Notes under the pieces: model-generated
What the model saw: the letters and a program-made list of their open reading frames with translations, nothing else
Told to the model about the DNA's origin: nothing
Database searches by the model: none
Part shown: positions 8,391 through 16,283 of the stretch, one piece after another
Numbering within the stretch: the first letter of the stretch is position 1
How the letters are laid out: each line of letters begins with the position of its first letter
Translations under genes and position numbers: made by a program
Origin: Paraburkholderia susongensis
GTDB taxonomy: Bacteria; Pseudomonadota; Gammaproteobacteria; Burkholderiales; Burkholderiaceae
Direction: 5' to 3'
Length of the DNA stretch: 64,000 nt
NCBI RefSeq assembly: GCF_900177725.1
Contig: NZ_FXAT01000014.1
Span: 117,344-181,343, forward strand

Positions 8391-9074
8391 ATGTATGAAC
8401 TTGGAGTCGTCTATCGCAACATCGAGCGCGCGGATGCTGACGTGGCAGGAAAACTCGGTGCGTTCGGCTCGGCAACCGTGCATGAGGCCATGGGGCGCAC
8501 GGGCCTTCTGAAGCCCTACATGCGTCCGATCTATGCCGGCGCGCGCGCAAGCGGCACGGCGGTCACGGTGCTGCTGCAACCGGGCGACAACTGGATGCTG
8601 CACGTCGCGGCCGAACAGATCAGACCGGGCGATGTCGTCGTTGCGGGCGTCACAGCGGATTGCACCGACGGTTACTTCGGCGACCTGCTCGCGACGAGCT
8701 TCAAGGCGCGCGGCGCGCGCGCGCTGATTATCGACGCCGGCGTGCGCGATGTGAGCGTGCTGACTGAAATGAATTTCCCGGTCTGGAGCAAGGCGATCTC
8801 CGCGAAAGGCACGGTCAAGGCGACGCTCGGTTCGGTGAATATTCCCGTCGTGTGCGCGGGCGCGCTCGTCATGCCGGGCGACGTCGTCGTCGCGGATGAC
8901 GACGGTGTGGCCGTCGTGCCCGCGGCATCGGCGCAGGCGGTGCTCGAAAAGGCAGCTGCGCGCGAAGCCAACGAAAGCGAAAAGCGCGCGAAACTCGCCT
9001 CCGGCGTGCTGGGTCTCGACATGTACAACATGCGTGCTCCGCTCGAGCAGGCCGGACTGCGCTACAAGGACTGA
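8391..9074 (+). CDS. ligK: 4-carboxy-4-hydroxy-2-oxoadipate aldolase/oxaloacetate decarboxylase, RraA-like
   Basis: Cytoplasmic metal-dependent class II aldolase that cleaves 4-carboxy-4-hydroxy-2-oxoadipate to pyruvate and oxaloacetate, the last step of the gallate/protocatechuate 4,5-cleavage route. The protein is 227 aa, the normal length. It has the RraA/HMG-aldolase core: VHEAMGRTG near residue 31, PGDNWMLHVA at 64-73, GYFGDLLA at 95-102 and the catalytic/metal pair Arg119-Asp120 in DAGVRDVS. It follows ligJ after two bases, so the two are surely co-transcribed. RraA, the RNase E inhibitor, shares the fold, but the operon context and active-site residues support the aldolase. Confidence 0.85.
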   Translation: MYELGVVYRNIERADADVAGKLGAFGSATVHEAMGRTGLLKPYMRPIYAGARASGTAVTVLLQPGDNWMLHVAAEQIRPGDVVVAGVTADCTDGYFGDLLATSFKARGARALIIDAGVRDVSVLTEMNFPVWSKAISAKGTVKATLGSVNIPVVCAGALVMPGDVVVADDDGVAVVPAASAQAVLEKAAAREANESEKRAKLASGVLGLDMYNMRAPLEQAGLRYKD

Positions 9075-9079
9075 AGCGC

Positions 9080-9796
9080 GTGGTTGGCGTAAGGAGCGGG
9101 CACAGCGCGCGCGAGCCGGTCACCGGCATTTCGTCGATGGCTACGCGACAGGTGCTGGCCGAACTCGGGGCGTTATACGAGCGCCGCACGGGGCAGCCGG
9201 TGACGATCGAATCGGTTGGGGGTGTCGATGCAGCACGACGTGTTCAGGATGGCGAAGCATTCGACATCGTCGTGCTCGCCGCGGATGCGATCGGGCTGCT
9301 CGCGACCGCGGGCTACGTCGATCCGGCGAGCCGGGTTGAGCTTGCGCGCTCGGGTATCGCAGCCGCGGTGGCGGCCGGGGAGCCGCATCCTGACATCAGC
9401 ACCGAAGCCGCGTTGCGTGCGGCGATTCTTGGCGCGCGCAGCATTGGCTATTCGACGGGGCCGAGCGGCGCCCATCTGAGCAAATTGTTCGAACGCTGGG
9501 GCATTGCGCAGAGTATTGCCTCACGTACCGTGAAAGCGCCGCCTGGCGTGCCGGTGGGCGCGCTGGTCGCACGCGGAGAGGTGGCGTTTGGCTTTCAGCA
9601 GTTGAGTGAGCTGATTCATCTGCCGGGTATCGACGTGCTCGGTGCGATGCCGGACAGCGTTCAGTCCACGACGACTTTTACCGCGGCGATCTGCACGGCG
9701 GCGCGTCAGCGTGAAGCCGCGCAGGCATTGCTGTCGTTTCTGATTTCGCGCGATGCCGATAGCTCAAAGGTGGCAAATGGTATGACGCCGGCCTGA
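9080..9796 (+). CDS. ModA-like substrate-binding-fold protein without signal peptide
   Basis: 238 aa. From about residue 15 the sequence follows the type II periplasmic-binding-protein fold of ModA/AlgD-like proteins: GISSMATRQVLAELGALYE, then a first lobe with DIVVLAADAIGLL, a hinge region with IGYSTGPSGAHLSKLFERWG, and a second lobe ending with AAQALLSFLIS. Unlike true binding proteins it has no signal peptide; the fold starts almost at the N-terminus, so it should stay in the cytoplasm. It begins with GTG five bases after ligK, so it belongs to the operon, and no ABC permease is nearby. Its role is unknown; a ligand-binding or isomerase role in the aromatic pathway is only a guess. The terminator at 9790 overlaps its stop codon. 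Confidence 0.7.
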   Translation: MVGVRSGHSAREPVTGISSMATRQVLAELGALYERRTGQPVTIESVGGVDAARRVQDGEAFDIVVLAADAIGLLATAGYVDPASRVELARSGIAAAVAAGEPHPDISTEAALRAAILGARSIGYSTGPSGAHLSKLFERWGIAQSIASRTVKAPPGVPVGALVARGEVAFGFQQLSELIHLPGIDVLGAMPDSVQSTTTFTAAICTAARQREAAQALLSFLISRDADSSKVANGMTPA

Positions 9797-9823
9797 CAGG
9801 TGAGAGCCTGTCAGGCCGTTTTT
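9790..9823 (+). terminator. Rho-independent terminator ending the ligJ-ligK operon
   Basis: An eleven-base-pair perfect stem (GGCCTGACAGG at 9790-9800 with CCTGTCAGGCC at 9807-9817) is followed by GTTTTT. The stop codon of the preceding gene (9794-9796) lies inside the stem. Confidence 0.92.
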
Positions 9824-9925
9824 CAGCTTGCTTGTCGGCCCGACCGCCAGTCCATGCGCCGTGGCCGCGAGACTTGCGTGGAAGACAACGCCAACGCGTC
9901 AACGCGCTATCCGTCATCTTCGATC

Positions 9926-10972
9926 TCACGCGAGCAGCTTGCCCCACTCGTAGTCGATGATGTCCGGCGTAAAGGGCAGCACGCCCGCGCCGGGCGTAAA
10001 CGTCAACTCGCCGAAATAGACCTTGTCGTCCGGCGCATACAGATCGACGCGCACGTAGTCGAAGTCTTCGCACAACCGGGCCGCGACGTCCAGAACGGCC
10101 TGCAGATTTCGCGGGCGAGGGGCGGGCGCCGCACTGCGTTTGTAGGGGCCGATGGCGATGCCGAGATGATTCCATTCGGCGTCGTACACGTCGCCATGTG
10201 TCGCGTCGCCGAATCTGTCCGATATCACGAGGATATAGATGATCGGCCGCCCGGGCCGGCCGCCGAAGCAGTGCAGCTTGAAATCGGCGGGTATCTGGCC
10301 GCGCTGGTCCAGCAGCAGTTGCTCGAAGAAGATGCGCGGCTCGATCATTCGGTAATGCCGCTCACGCGCAATGTAGTAGAAGTCGGTAGCGAGCCATTGC
10401 TCGGCGCGCGCCCGCAATGTCTCGAAAGACGTTTCCGATTTGTCCCTCACGATTTCAACGAAGCTGCTGCCGTGATTGGCTTTCATGACGAAAGCATCGG
10501 GCAGCGCATCGAAGACTTCGGGCGTAAACGCATCGGGCACCGCGATCAGCGGTATCAAATGCTTCTCGCCGATCTTTGCCGCGATGTACTCGCGCACCAG
10601 AATCTTGTCGGTCAGGCAGATATAGCGGGGATCGGGCCTGAGATTGCGTTGCAGGATCTTTTCATTGAAGGTGACGGGATGAATGAGATTCGGATAGCGG
10701 CCAATGCATTTGTGATGCAGCAGACTCAGGAAGATCGAGTCGGGCAGTAGCTGTTTCGCCGCCTCCTTGATCCTTCTCGCTCTGGACTGCGGCTGCGACG
10801 GCGGGTGCAAGTGATCGTGCGCAGGCGGCCACGCGTGCTCGCCGGGTACAGCGTCGGATTCAACGCTAGCCCCGGTGTCAGCCCCCGCGCCAGCGGCCCA
10901 TTCGCGCGCCCCGCATTGCGCCGCGGACACTGCATCTTCTTCATCGAACCCGGCGGATTTCGTGCTCGGCAT
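9926..10972 (-). CDS. TupA-like ATP-grasp protein
   Basis: 348 aa. The first 65 residues are Ala/Glu/His/Pro-rich and look disordered. The rest matches the TupA-like ATP-grasp family (named after teichuronopeptide synthesis): NEKILQRNLRPDPRYICLTDKILVREYIAAKIG, the Lys in FVMKANHGSSF that would bind ATP, FEQLLLD, and a C-terminal DYVRVDLY...VYFGELTFTPGAG that supplies Asp, Glu and Thr for Mg-ATP. Such proteins are found in surface-polysaccharide clusters and are thought to ligate an amino acid or acid to a sugar. GGGGTGAG precedes the ATG. It lies 45 bases downstream of the GlxA-type regulator on the same strand. The acceptor is unknown; the EPS role is inferred from position. Confidence 0.8.
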   Translation of the reverse strand: MPSTKSAGFDEEDAVSAAQCGAREWAAGAGADTGASVESDAVPGEHAWPPAHDHLHPPSQPQSRARRIKEAAKQLLPDSIFLSLLHHKCIGRYPNLIHPVTFNEKILQRNLRPDPRYICLTDKILVREYIAAKIGEKHLIPLIAVPDAFTPEVFDALPDAFVMKANHGSSFVEIVRDKSETSFETLRARAEQWLATDFYYIARERHYRMIEPRIFFEQLLLDQRGQIPADFKLHCFGGRPGRPIIYILVISDRFGDATHGDVYDAEWNHLGIAIGPYKRSAAPAPRPRNLQAVLDVAARLCEDFDYVRVDLYAPDDKVYFGELTFTPGAGVLPFTPDIIDYEWGKLLA

Positions 10973-11017
10973 GTTCTCACCCCTGGGCGATCGAGTCGCG
11001 AAGTCGTCCTTGGCGCA

Positions 11018-11992
11018 TCAAAGAACCTCGGAAGTCTGCCGCAGCATTCCGGTTGCAATACCCCAGCTTTCCTCCGGTGTCAGCCACTGCTGTTCGGACT
11101 TCACATGCTGTTGCGCGCGAAACTGCGTCGGCGACATGCCGTACCGTTCCTTGAAGAGTCGCCCGAGACGATTGCCGTCGCCCATTCCACACCGGCGCGC
11201 GATCTTGTCGACCGGCAAATCGGTGCTCTTCAACATGGAGCGCACGATCTCAAAGCGGGTACGCAGCAGATATTCGAGCGGCGTCATGCCGAATTCGCCT
11301 TTGAAGCGGCGCTGAAAATTGCGCTTGCTCATTGCAACGGATTCGGCGGCCTGGGCGACCGAGATGGCGTTGCTATAGTTCTCCTTGATCCAGCGCGCCG
11401 ATTCGCGAATCTTTTCGGCCGTGGTCGTGATGTTGGCATCGTCCAGTTCGGAGCGGCTCTTTTCGACGTAGCCCGTTTGCAGAACGCTGGCGATCCTTCG
11501 GGCCATGTCGGAGTTGATGTCGCGTTCTATCTGCGCTATCGCGAGGTCGGTCGGCGTGACAGTGCTGGGGGTTCGCTCGGCGTCGCCGCCGTCGTCGAAG
11601 AGAAATACCGGCACGGTCGATTGCAGCGGGTCGTTGCAGACCACCGCCAGATTCGCGCCCTGCTGTATTCTGGACGACGCAATGGACCCCTGCAGCGCGA
11701 TCCAAGACAGAAAGCGGTCATTGGATTCAGTCATCTCCGTGACGTCGCGGCACGCGACGAAGAATGCGTGGAAATCGGCGAGACAATACTGCCCGAGGCT
11801 TTGCGTCCAGATCGAAATACCCGATGAACTGGTTACGAGGCCGCCGCCGTCCGACAACACGGAGAATCGATAGGACGGTTCCTCGCCGGCCGACCTTCTG
11901 AACTCGTTGGCAAGGTGGAAAGCATCGCCGATCGCGCCGGTGCTTGCCATTGAACAATCCTGAAAGACGAAAAGACCAATGTGCTTCATCAC
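11018..11992 (-). CDS. GlxA-family AraC-type transcriptional regulator
   Basis: 324 aa with two parts: an N-terminal DJ-1/PfpI-like domain (KHIGLFVFQDCSMASTGAIGDAFHLANEF onward, to about residue 175) and a C-terminal double helix-turn-helix AraC domain (about 215-310) containing SVAQAAESVAMSKRNFQRRF and the second helix pair PVDKIARRCGMGDGNRLGRLFKERYGMSPTQFR. Regulators of this type sense small molecules by the DJ-1-like domain and activate nearby operons. It is divergent from the EPS operon beginning at 12768 and upstream of the TupA-like gene on its own strand, so control of the EPS locus is the natural guess. No ligand can be assigned. Confidence 0.85.
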   Translation of the reverse strand: MMKHIGLFVFQDCSMASTGAIGDAFHLANEFRRSAGEEPSYRFSVLSDGGGLVTSSSGISIWTQSLGQYCLADFHAFFVACRDVTEMTESNDRFLSWIALQGSIASSRIQQGANLAVVCNDPLQSTVPVFLFDDGGDAERTPSTVTPTDLAIAQIERDINSDMARRIASVLQTGYVEKSRSELDDANITTTAEKIRESARWIKENYSNAISVAQAAESVAMSKRNFQRRFKGEFGMTPLEYLLRTRFEIVRSMLKSTDLPVDKIARRCGMGDGNRLGRLFKERYGMSPTQFRAQQHVKSEQQWLTPEESWGIATGMLRQTSEVL

Positions 11993-12767
11993 GCGTGGTT
12001 CTCCTGACAGGAAAATCTACGCATTGAGAGTAGCGCATCGAAATGGACGCGACGAGCTTGGCTGGCATGCGCGGGTGTTTTGGCGTAATCGACATGGTCG
12101 AAGAAATTCTTACCTCGTGATTCCTTCAAATGCGTTCTATTACCAGTTTATTCAGTGAAGTTTTTTCCCATTCAATTCCTCGGATTTTCGCGATCGACGT
12201 TGTGCTCGAAGCGCCAAACGCTGCATGCAGCAATGGATACGGCGATAACTCCAATAAGCGCACCATTCTCCGCACGTAAACCGTGCATTGCGCGTTCTGT
12301 CGCGATGTTTATGGGGGTCTGTATAAATCTGTTACACCAATTGCAGACGGCAACAACGCTTTCCGATCTCGCTGGCGCCTGTAAAACGCTCTACACATTC
12401 GGCCAATAACACCCGAATTTATGCCCGAGCCGATTGCGCACTTCTTTTGCGGGCTATGCTTCACTGCAACATCTCAGAGAGAAATGGTCGATCGCGTATC
12501 GGGGAATTGGGACTCCGCATTTTGAATCCGCGAGAAGAACGATCAGCAATACAGTAGTGGACCGCAGTGGACAAGCAATAGCTATGTAGCCTTCCGTTGT
12601 TCGAGAGGTCCCGAACACGGTTCCCCGACCTAACCCGACCCAGCACGTCGCTTCGCCGTGCTGCCGGCCAATTCAGAGCCTGCCTGGCCGGCGGCGGCGT
12701 CGTCGCGACGTGGCGACGCAGAGTGGTTATCGACCGCTCTGCCCATCAACCTGCAAGGATCAGACCG
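11993..12767. other. Divergent intergenic region and EPS leader
   Basis: About 775 bases, AT-richer than its surroundings between 12000 and 12600, with no supported gene (an 84-codon frame at 12155 lacks a ribosome-binding site). The distal part, 12640-12720, is GC-rich and can form several stems: CAGCACG with CGTGCTG around 12641-12663, and CCGGCCA with TGGCCGG near 12663-12690. This would be the 5' leader of the EPS operon. I did not find a JUMPstart/ops element (GGCGGTAG). Confidence 0.5.
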
Positions 12768-15086
12768 GTGGATTACTACCCGCAAAATTCGCTTTATCCC
12801 GCTGTCGATTCGGAGCGCAGACAGCTCAGTGCACGCGGGATGCTCACGCTGATGCGCGATCACGTCTGGGAGATCGTCGTGACGACGGTCGTCGTCCTGA
12901 CCCTGGCCGTGGCGTATCTTCTCATTGCATCGCCGATCTATTCCGCCGACGTGATCGTGCGAGTGGATCCGCCGGAGCCGAACGCGCTCGGCCTCGCTTT
13001 GCAGAACCAGGAAATGCTGCCGGCACCGGCGCCGTCGCCCGTGACGGAGGCGGCCGTGATGGAGAGCCGCTCGGTTCTGCAACCAGTCATCGACCAATTC
13101 CACTTCGACGTCTCGGTGACGCCGCACAAGATTCCGATACTCGGCGACATCGCGGAGAAATTCGCGACGCCGGGCGAGCCCGCGAGACCGTGGCTGGGTT
13201 TGACGTCGTTCGCGTGGGGCGGGGAGCGCGTGCAGATCGACTCGCTGGATGTGCCGCGCGCACTCGAGGAGGAAAAGCTGACGCTCGTCGCTCTCGAGAA
13301 CGGTGCGTACGAGTTGCAAGGTCCATCCGGCGAGGTTCTGCTTCGGGGCACGGTGGGCGTAGCGGCCAAAGGGGATGGCGTGTCGATGCTCGTGAAGGAG
13401 CTGGCCGCGCGGCCGGGCACGAAATTCGAAGTGATCCGCTGGAACGATCTCGACGCAACCCGGCGCTTCCTGAATCTCATCAAGGTGGGCGACAAGGTCA
13501 AGGACTCGGGCCTGCTGCAGATCCAGTATCGCGACAAGAGTCCGGATAAAGCCGCTGCCGTCGCCAACGCGCTGGGGCAGCAATATCTGGCGTCCGCGAT
13601 TGCGAGCCGGCAGCTCAACGATACGAAAACGCTCGCATTCATTAACGGCGAACTGCCGCGTCTGCTCGCGGATCTGCGAAAGACCGAAGAGTCGCTGAAG
13701 AATTTCCGTGCGAGTTCGCAGTCGATGGAGCCGACGAACGAGGCACAAGCTTATTTGCAGGGCGGCCTCGATCTCGACAAGCAGATCGCGACGCTGCAAT
13801 TGCAGCGCACGCAATTGCTCGAGCGTTATACCGAAGGAAGCCGCTGGGTACAGAACGTCGATGAGCAGATTACACAATTGAAAGAAGCGAAGGCGAAATT
13901 CGACAACCATTTCAATGGCATGCCGGCGTCGGAACGCGAGAGCGTCGATCTGATCCGTGCGCAGAAGGTTGCGGAAACGATTTATCTCGGCATGGTTCAG
14001 AAGGCCGAGCAATTGCAGGTTCGGCGCGCCAGCACGACGGGCGGCGCGCACATTCTCGATCAGGCGATCAGGCCGCATCGCCCAGTCATGCCCCAGCCGG
14101 TACTCGTGTTGGGTGGCGGGCTGGTACTGGGCATCGTGTCCGGCGTCGTGCTGGTCTTCATGCGCCGCCACGTGATGATCGGCGTGACCGATCCGAGATA
14201 CGTCGAGCGTCGCATGAGTGTGCCGGTGTTCGGCGAGATCCTGTTCAGTCAGCAGCAGCTATTGATCGATCGCAACGCCACGAGCACGGGGCGCAAATCG
14301 CTGCCTGCCGCGACCGCCCGAGCCAATCCGCCATTGCAGCCAAGCATGCTGGACATGCAGTTCAACGCCGGCATGGACAACAGAATTCTCGCCGCGCGCT
14401 TTCCGCACGATACGTCGGTCGAAGCGCTGCGCGGCGTGCGTACCGCGCTGGCACGCGATCTGGCGCACGCGCGCAACAACATCGCCATGATCATCGGGCC
14501 GACGCCTTCAGCCGGGAAGAGTTTCGTTGCCGCGAATCTCGCGATTCTGCACGCGGAGGTCGGCGCGCGCGTCGTGCTGATCGATGCTGATATGCGGCGC
14601 GGTCATCTCGCATCGCTATTCAACGAGAGCAATCGCGGCGGTCTCTCCGAAGTACTTTCTGAGCGGATGCCGCTGCGCAGTGCATTGCGCCCGACCGGCA
14701 TCGACGGATTGACTTTCCTGTCATGCGGCGCGCGGCCCGAGAACCCCGCCGCGCTGCTGATGAAGCCGCGTTTAAAGGAAGTACTGGAGCGGCTTTCGGG
14801 CCAGTTCGATCTGGTGATTATCGACACGCCGCCATTTCTCGCCGTCACCGACGCGTCGATCGTTGCGAACGAGGCCGGCATTTCGTTGCTCGTGTTGCGC
14901 TCGGGCATGCAGAGCGAAGAGGAAATCGAGGACACGATCAGGAAGATGGAGCGTGCGGAAGGGCGTATTTCGGGCGCCGTTTTCAACGGCATTCCACTGC
15001 GCCGAAGCACGAAGAAATACGACTACGAGACGAACTATGCCAGCGATTTCGGCGAGGCCGAGATGGGGCATCGGGCGGCGCACTGA
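12768..15086 (+). CDS. Wzc/BceF-like polysaccharide co-polymerase and tyrosine autokinase
   Basis: Inner-membrane protein that sets EPS chain length and couples Wzy polymerisation to export through cycles of tyrosine phosphorylation. I place the start at GTG 12768 (after AAGGAT), giving 772 aa, near the usual 720-760; the frame is open further up but has no better start. Order: Wzz domain with first membrane helix (about 32-56), periplasmic coiled coil with a GNVR-like segment, second helix (about 445-465), cytoplasmic BY-kinase. Walker A is GPTPSAGKS (577-585), Walker A' is VVLIDADMR (602-610) and Walker B is LVIIDTPP (682-689). The tail has a short tyrosine cluster (KKYDYETNYAS). It is the first gene of the EPS operon. 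No wza-type exporter or low-molecular-weight phosphatase gene lies next to it in this window, which is unusual. Confidence 0.9.
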   Translation: MDYYPQNSLYPAVDSERRQLSARGMLTLMRDHVWEIVVTTVVVLTLAVAYLLIASPIYSADVIVRVDPPEPNALGLALQNQEMLPAPAPSPVTEAAVMESRSVLQPVIDQFHFDVSVTPHKIPILGDIAEKFATPGEPARPWLGLTSFAWGGERVQIDSLDVPRALEEEKLTLVALENGAYELQGPSGEVLLRGTVGVAAKGDGVSMLVKELAARPGTKFEVIRWNDLDATRRFLNLIKVGDKVKDSGLLQIQYRDKSPDKAAAVANALGQQYLASAIASRQLNDTKTLAFINGELPRLLADLRKTEESLKNFRASSQSMEPTNEAQAYLQGGLDLDKQIATLQLQRTQLLERYTEGSRWVQNVDEQITQLKEAKAKFDNHFNGMPASERESVDLIRAQKVAETIYLGMVQKAEQLQVRRASTTGGAHILDQAIRPHRPVMPQPVLVLGGGLVLGIVSGVVLVFMRRHVMIGVTDPRYVERRMSVPVFGEILFSQQQLLIDRNATSTGRKSLPAATARANPPLQPSMLDMQFNAGMDNRILAARFPHDTSVEALRGVRTALARDLAHARNNIAMIIGPTPSAGKSFVAANLAILHAEVGARVVLIDADMRRGHLASLFNESNRGGLSEVLSERMPLRSALRPTGIDGLTFLSCGARPENPAALLMKPRLKEVLERLSGQFDLVIIDTPPFLAVTDASIVANEAGISLLVLRSGMQSEEEIEDTIRKMERAEGRISGAVFNGIPLRRSTKKYDYETNYASDFGEAEMGHRAAH

Positions 15087-15146
15087 CCCGGGGGCTGGAC
15101 CGGGCTGGGCGGAACACACTCGCGACGGTGTTAAACGGAGAGGCTG

Positions 15147-16262
15147 ATGGCTTTTGCAATCAACGGAAAGTTTACTTCGCAGCCCATTACGGGGGTTCAA
15201 CGCGTCGCGTATGAGCTGACGAGAGCCATGCAGATGTATGCGACGCCAGGCGGCGAACTCGAGGTGTTCGTGCCGCCGAACGTTGTCGCGCCCGGCGCGC
15301 TGCTCAAGAAGCAACGGCGCTTTCCGTGGCTGCGTGGCACGCTGTGGGAGCAGATCACGCTGCCGATTGCGGCACGCGGAACGACGCTGCTGAATTTGTG
15401 CAATACGAATCCGCTTTTCAAGCGCGGGCAGATCGTCATGGTTCACGACATGGCGGTTTATGACGTCCCGCACGGCTTCTCCAGAAAATTCCGCCTCTGG
15501 TATCGCCTCTGTTTCGCGCTGTTGCCGCACACGCATCCGCTGATCCTGACGGTGTCGACGTTCTCGAAGATGCGTATCTGTCACCACCTGAAGATCGATC
15601 CATCGCGAGTGAAAGTCGTGACGCCGGGCGCGGACCATCTCGATCGGATCGTGTCGGATCCCAAGGTGCTGGAGCGTTTCGAATTGACTAAGGACACATA
15701 CTGCGTGATCGTCGGCAGCCTCGATCCGCGCAAGAACCTGCATCGCGTTCTCGATGCGATCGAGAAGCTCGAACATCTGCGAGCGGTCAGATTCGTCGTT
15801 GTGGGAGGCAAGAATCCGCGTGTCTTCAACAGCGATGGAACCGGGCATCCAGTGCATTCGAGCCGGATCACATGGGCGGGTTTTGTGTCGGACGCCGAAT
15901 TGAAAGCGCTGTACGAGAACGCGGGCTGCCTTGTTTTCCCGTCGCTATACGAAGGATTCGGCCTGCCGCCTCTCGAAGCGATGTACTGCGGCTGCCCGGT
16001 CATTGCATCGGCGCGTACGTCGATACCGGAAGCGTGCGGCGATGCCGCGATGTATTGCGAAGCGACTTCAGCAGACGACATCGCGGCGAAGATCACGCAG
16101 ATGATGAGCGACGCGAACCTCCGGCGCGAATACCGGGCAGCGGGGCGATTGCATGCCCGCGAATTCCGCTGGGAACATTCGGCACAGAAAGTGCTTGAGC
16201 TCCTCTACGGCCGTGCCGGCGAGCGGCTACCCGAGCTGGCGCCGAGCGCGTCGGCGAGCTGA
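15147..16262 (+). CDS. Glycosyltransferase family 4 (GT-B)
   Basis: 371 aa, probable cytoplasmic/peripheral-membrane enzyme adding a sugar to the lipid-linked EPS repeat unit. It has the short GT4 form related to mannosyltransferases: N-terminal NGKFTSQPITGVQRVAYEL, a central VHDMAVYDVPHGFS and LTVSTFSK, then the donor-binding domain with VGSLDPRKNLHRVLDAI and the retaining-GT E-x7-E motif in PSLYEGFGLPPLEAM (Glu269 and Glu277). The family is commonly GDP-mannose dependent, and a GDP-mannose enzyme is encoded in the same locus, but the actual donor is not proven. It follows the kinase gene by 60 bases with GGAGAGG before the ATG. Confidence 0.88.
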   Translation: MAFAINGKFTSQPITGVQRVAYELTRAMQMYATPGGELEVFVPPNVVAPGALLKKQRRFPWLRGTLWEQITLPIAARGTTLLNLCNTNPLFKRGQIVMVHDMAVYDVPHGFSRKFRLWYRLCFALLPHTHPLILTVSTFSKMRICHHLKIDPSRVKVVTPGADHLDRIVSDPKVLERFELTKDTYCVIVGSLDPRKNLHRVLDAIEKLEHLRAVRFVVVGGKNPRVFNSDGTGHPVHSSRITWAGFVSDAELKALYENAGCLVFPSLYEGFGLPPLEAMYCGCPVIASARTSIPEACGDAAMYCEATSADDIAAKITQMMSDANLRREYRAAGRLHAREFRWEHSAQKVLELLYGRAGERLPELAPSASAS

Positions 16263-16283
16263 TGCACGTGGACGGGCACCGGA

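Noticed and set aside
12155..12409. An 84-codon ORF in the EPS divergent region
   Set aside because: No ribosome-binding site, no family resemblance, and AT-rich promoter-like surroundings.
12630..14171. A 513-codon minus-strand frame opposite the Wzc-like gene
   Set aside because: Antisense shadow rich in Arg and His; Walker motifs place the gene on the plus strand.
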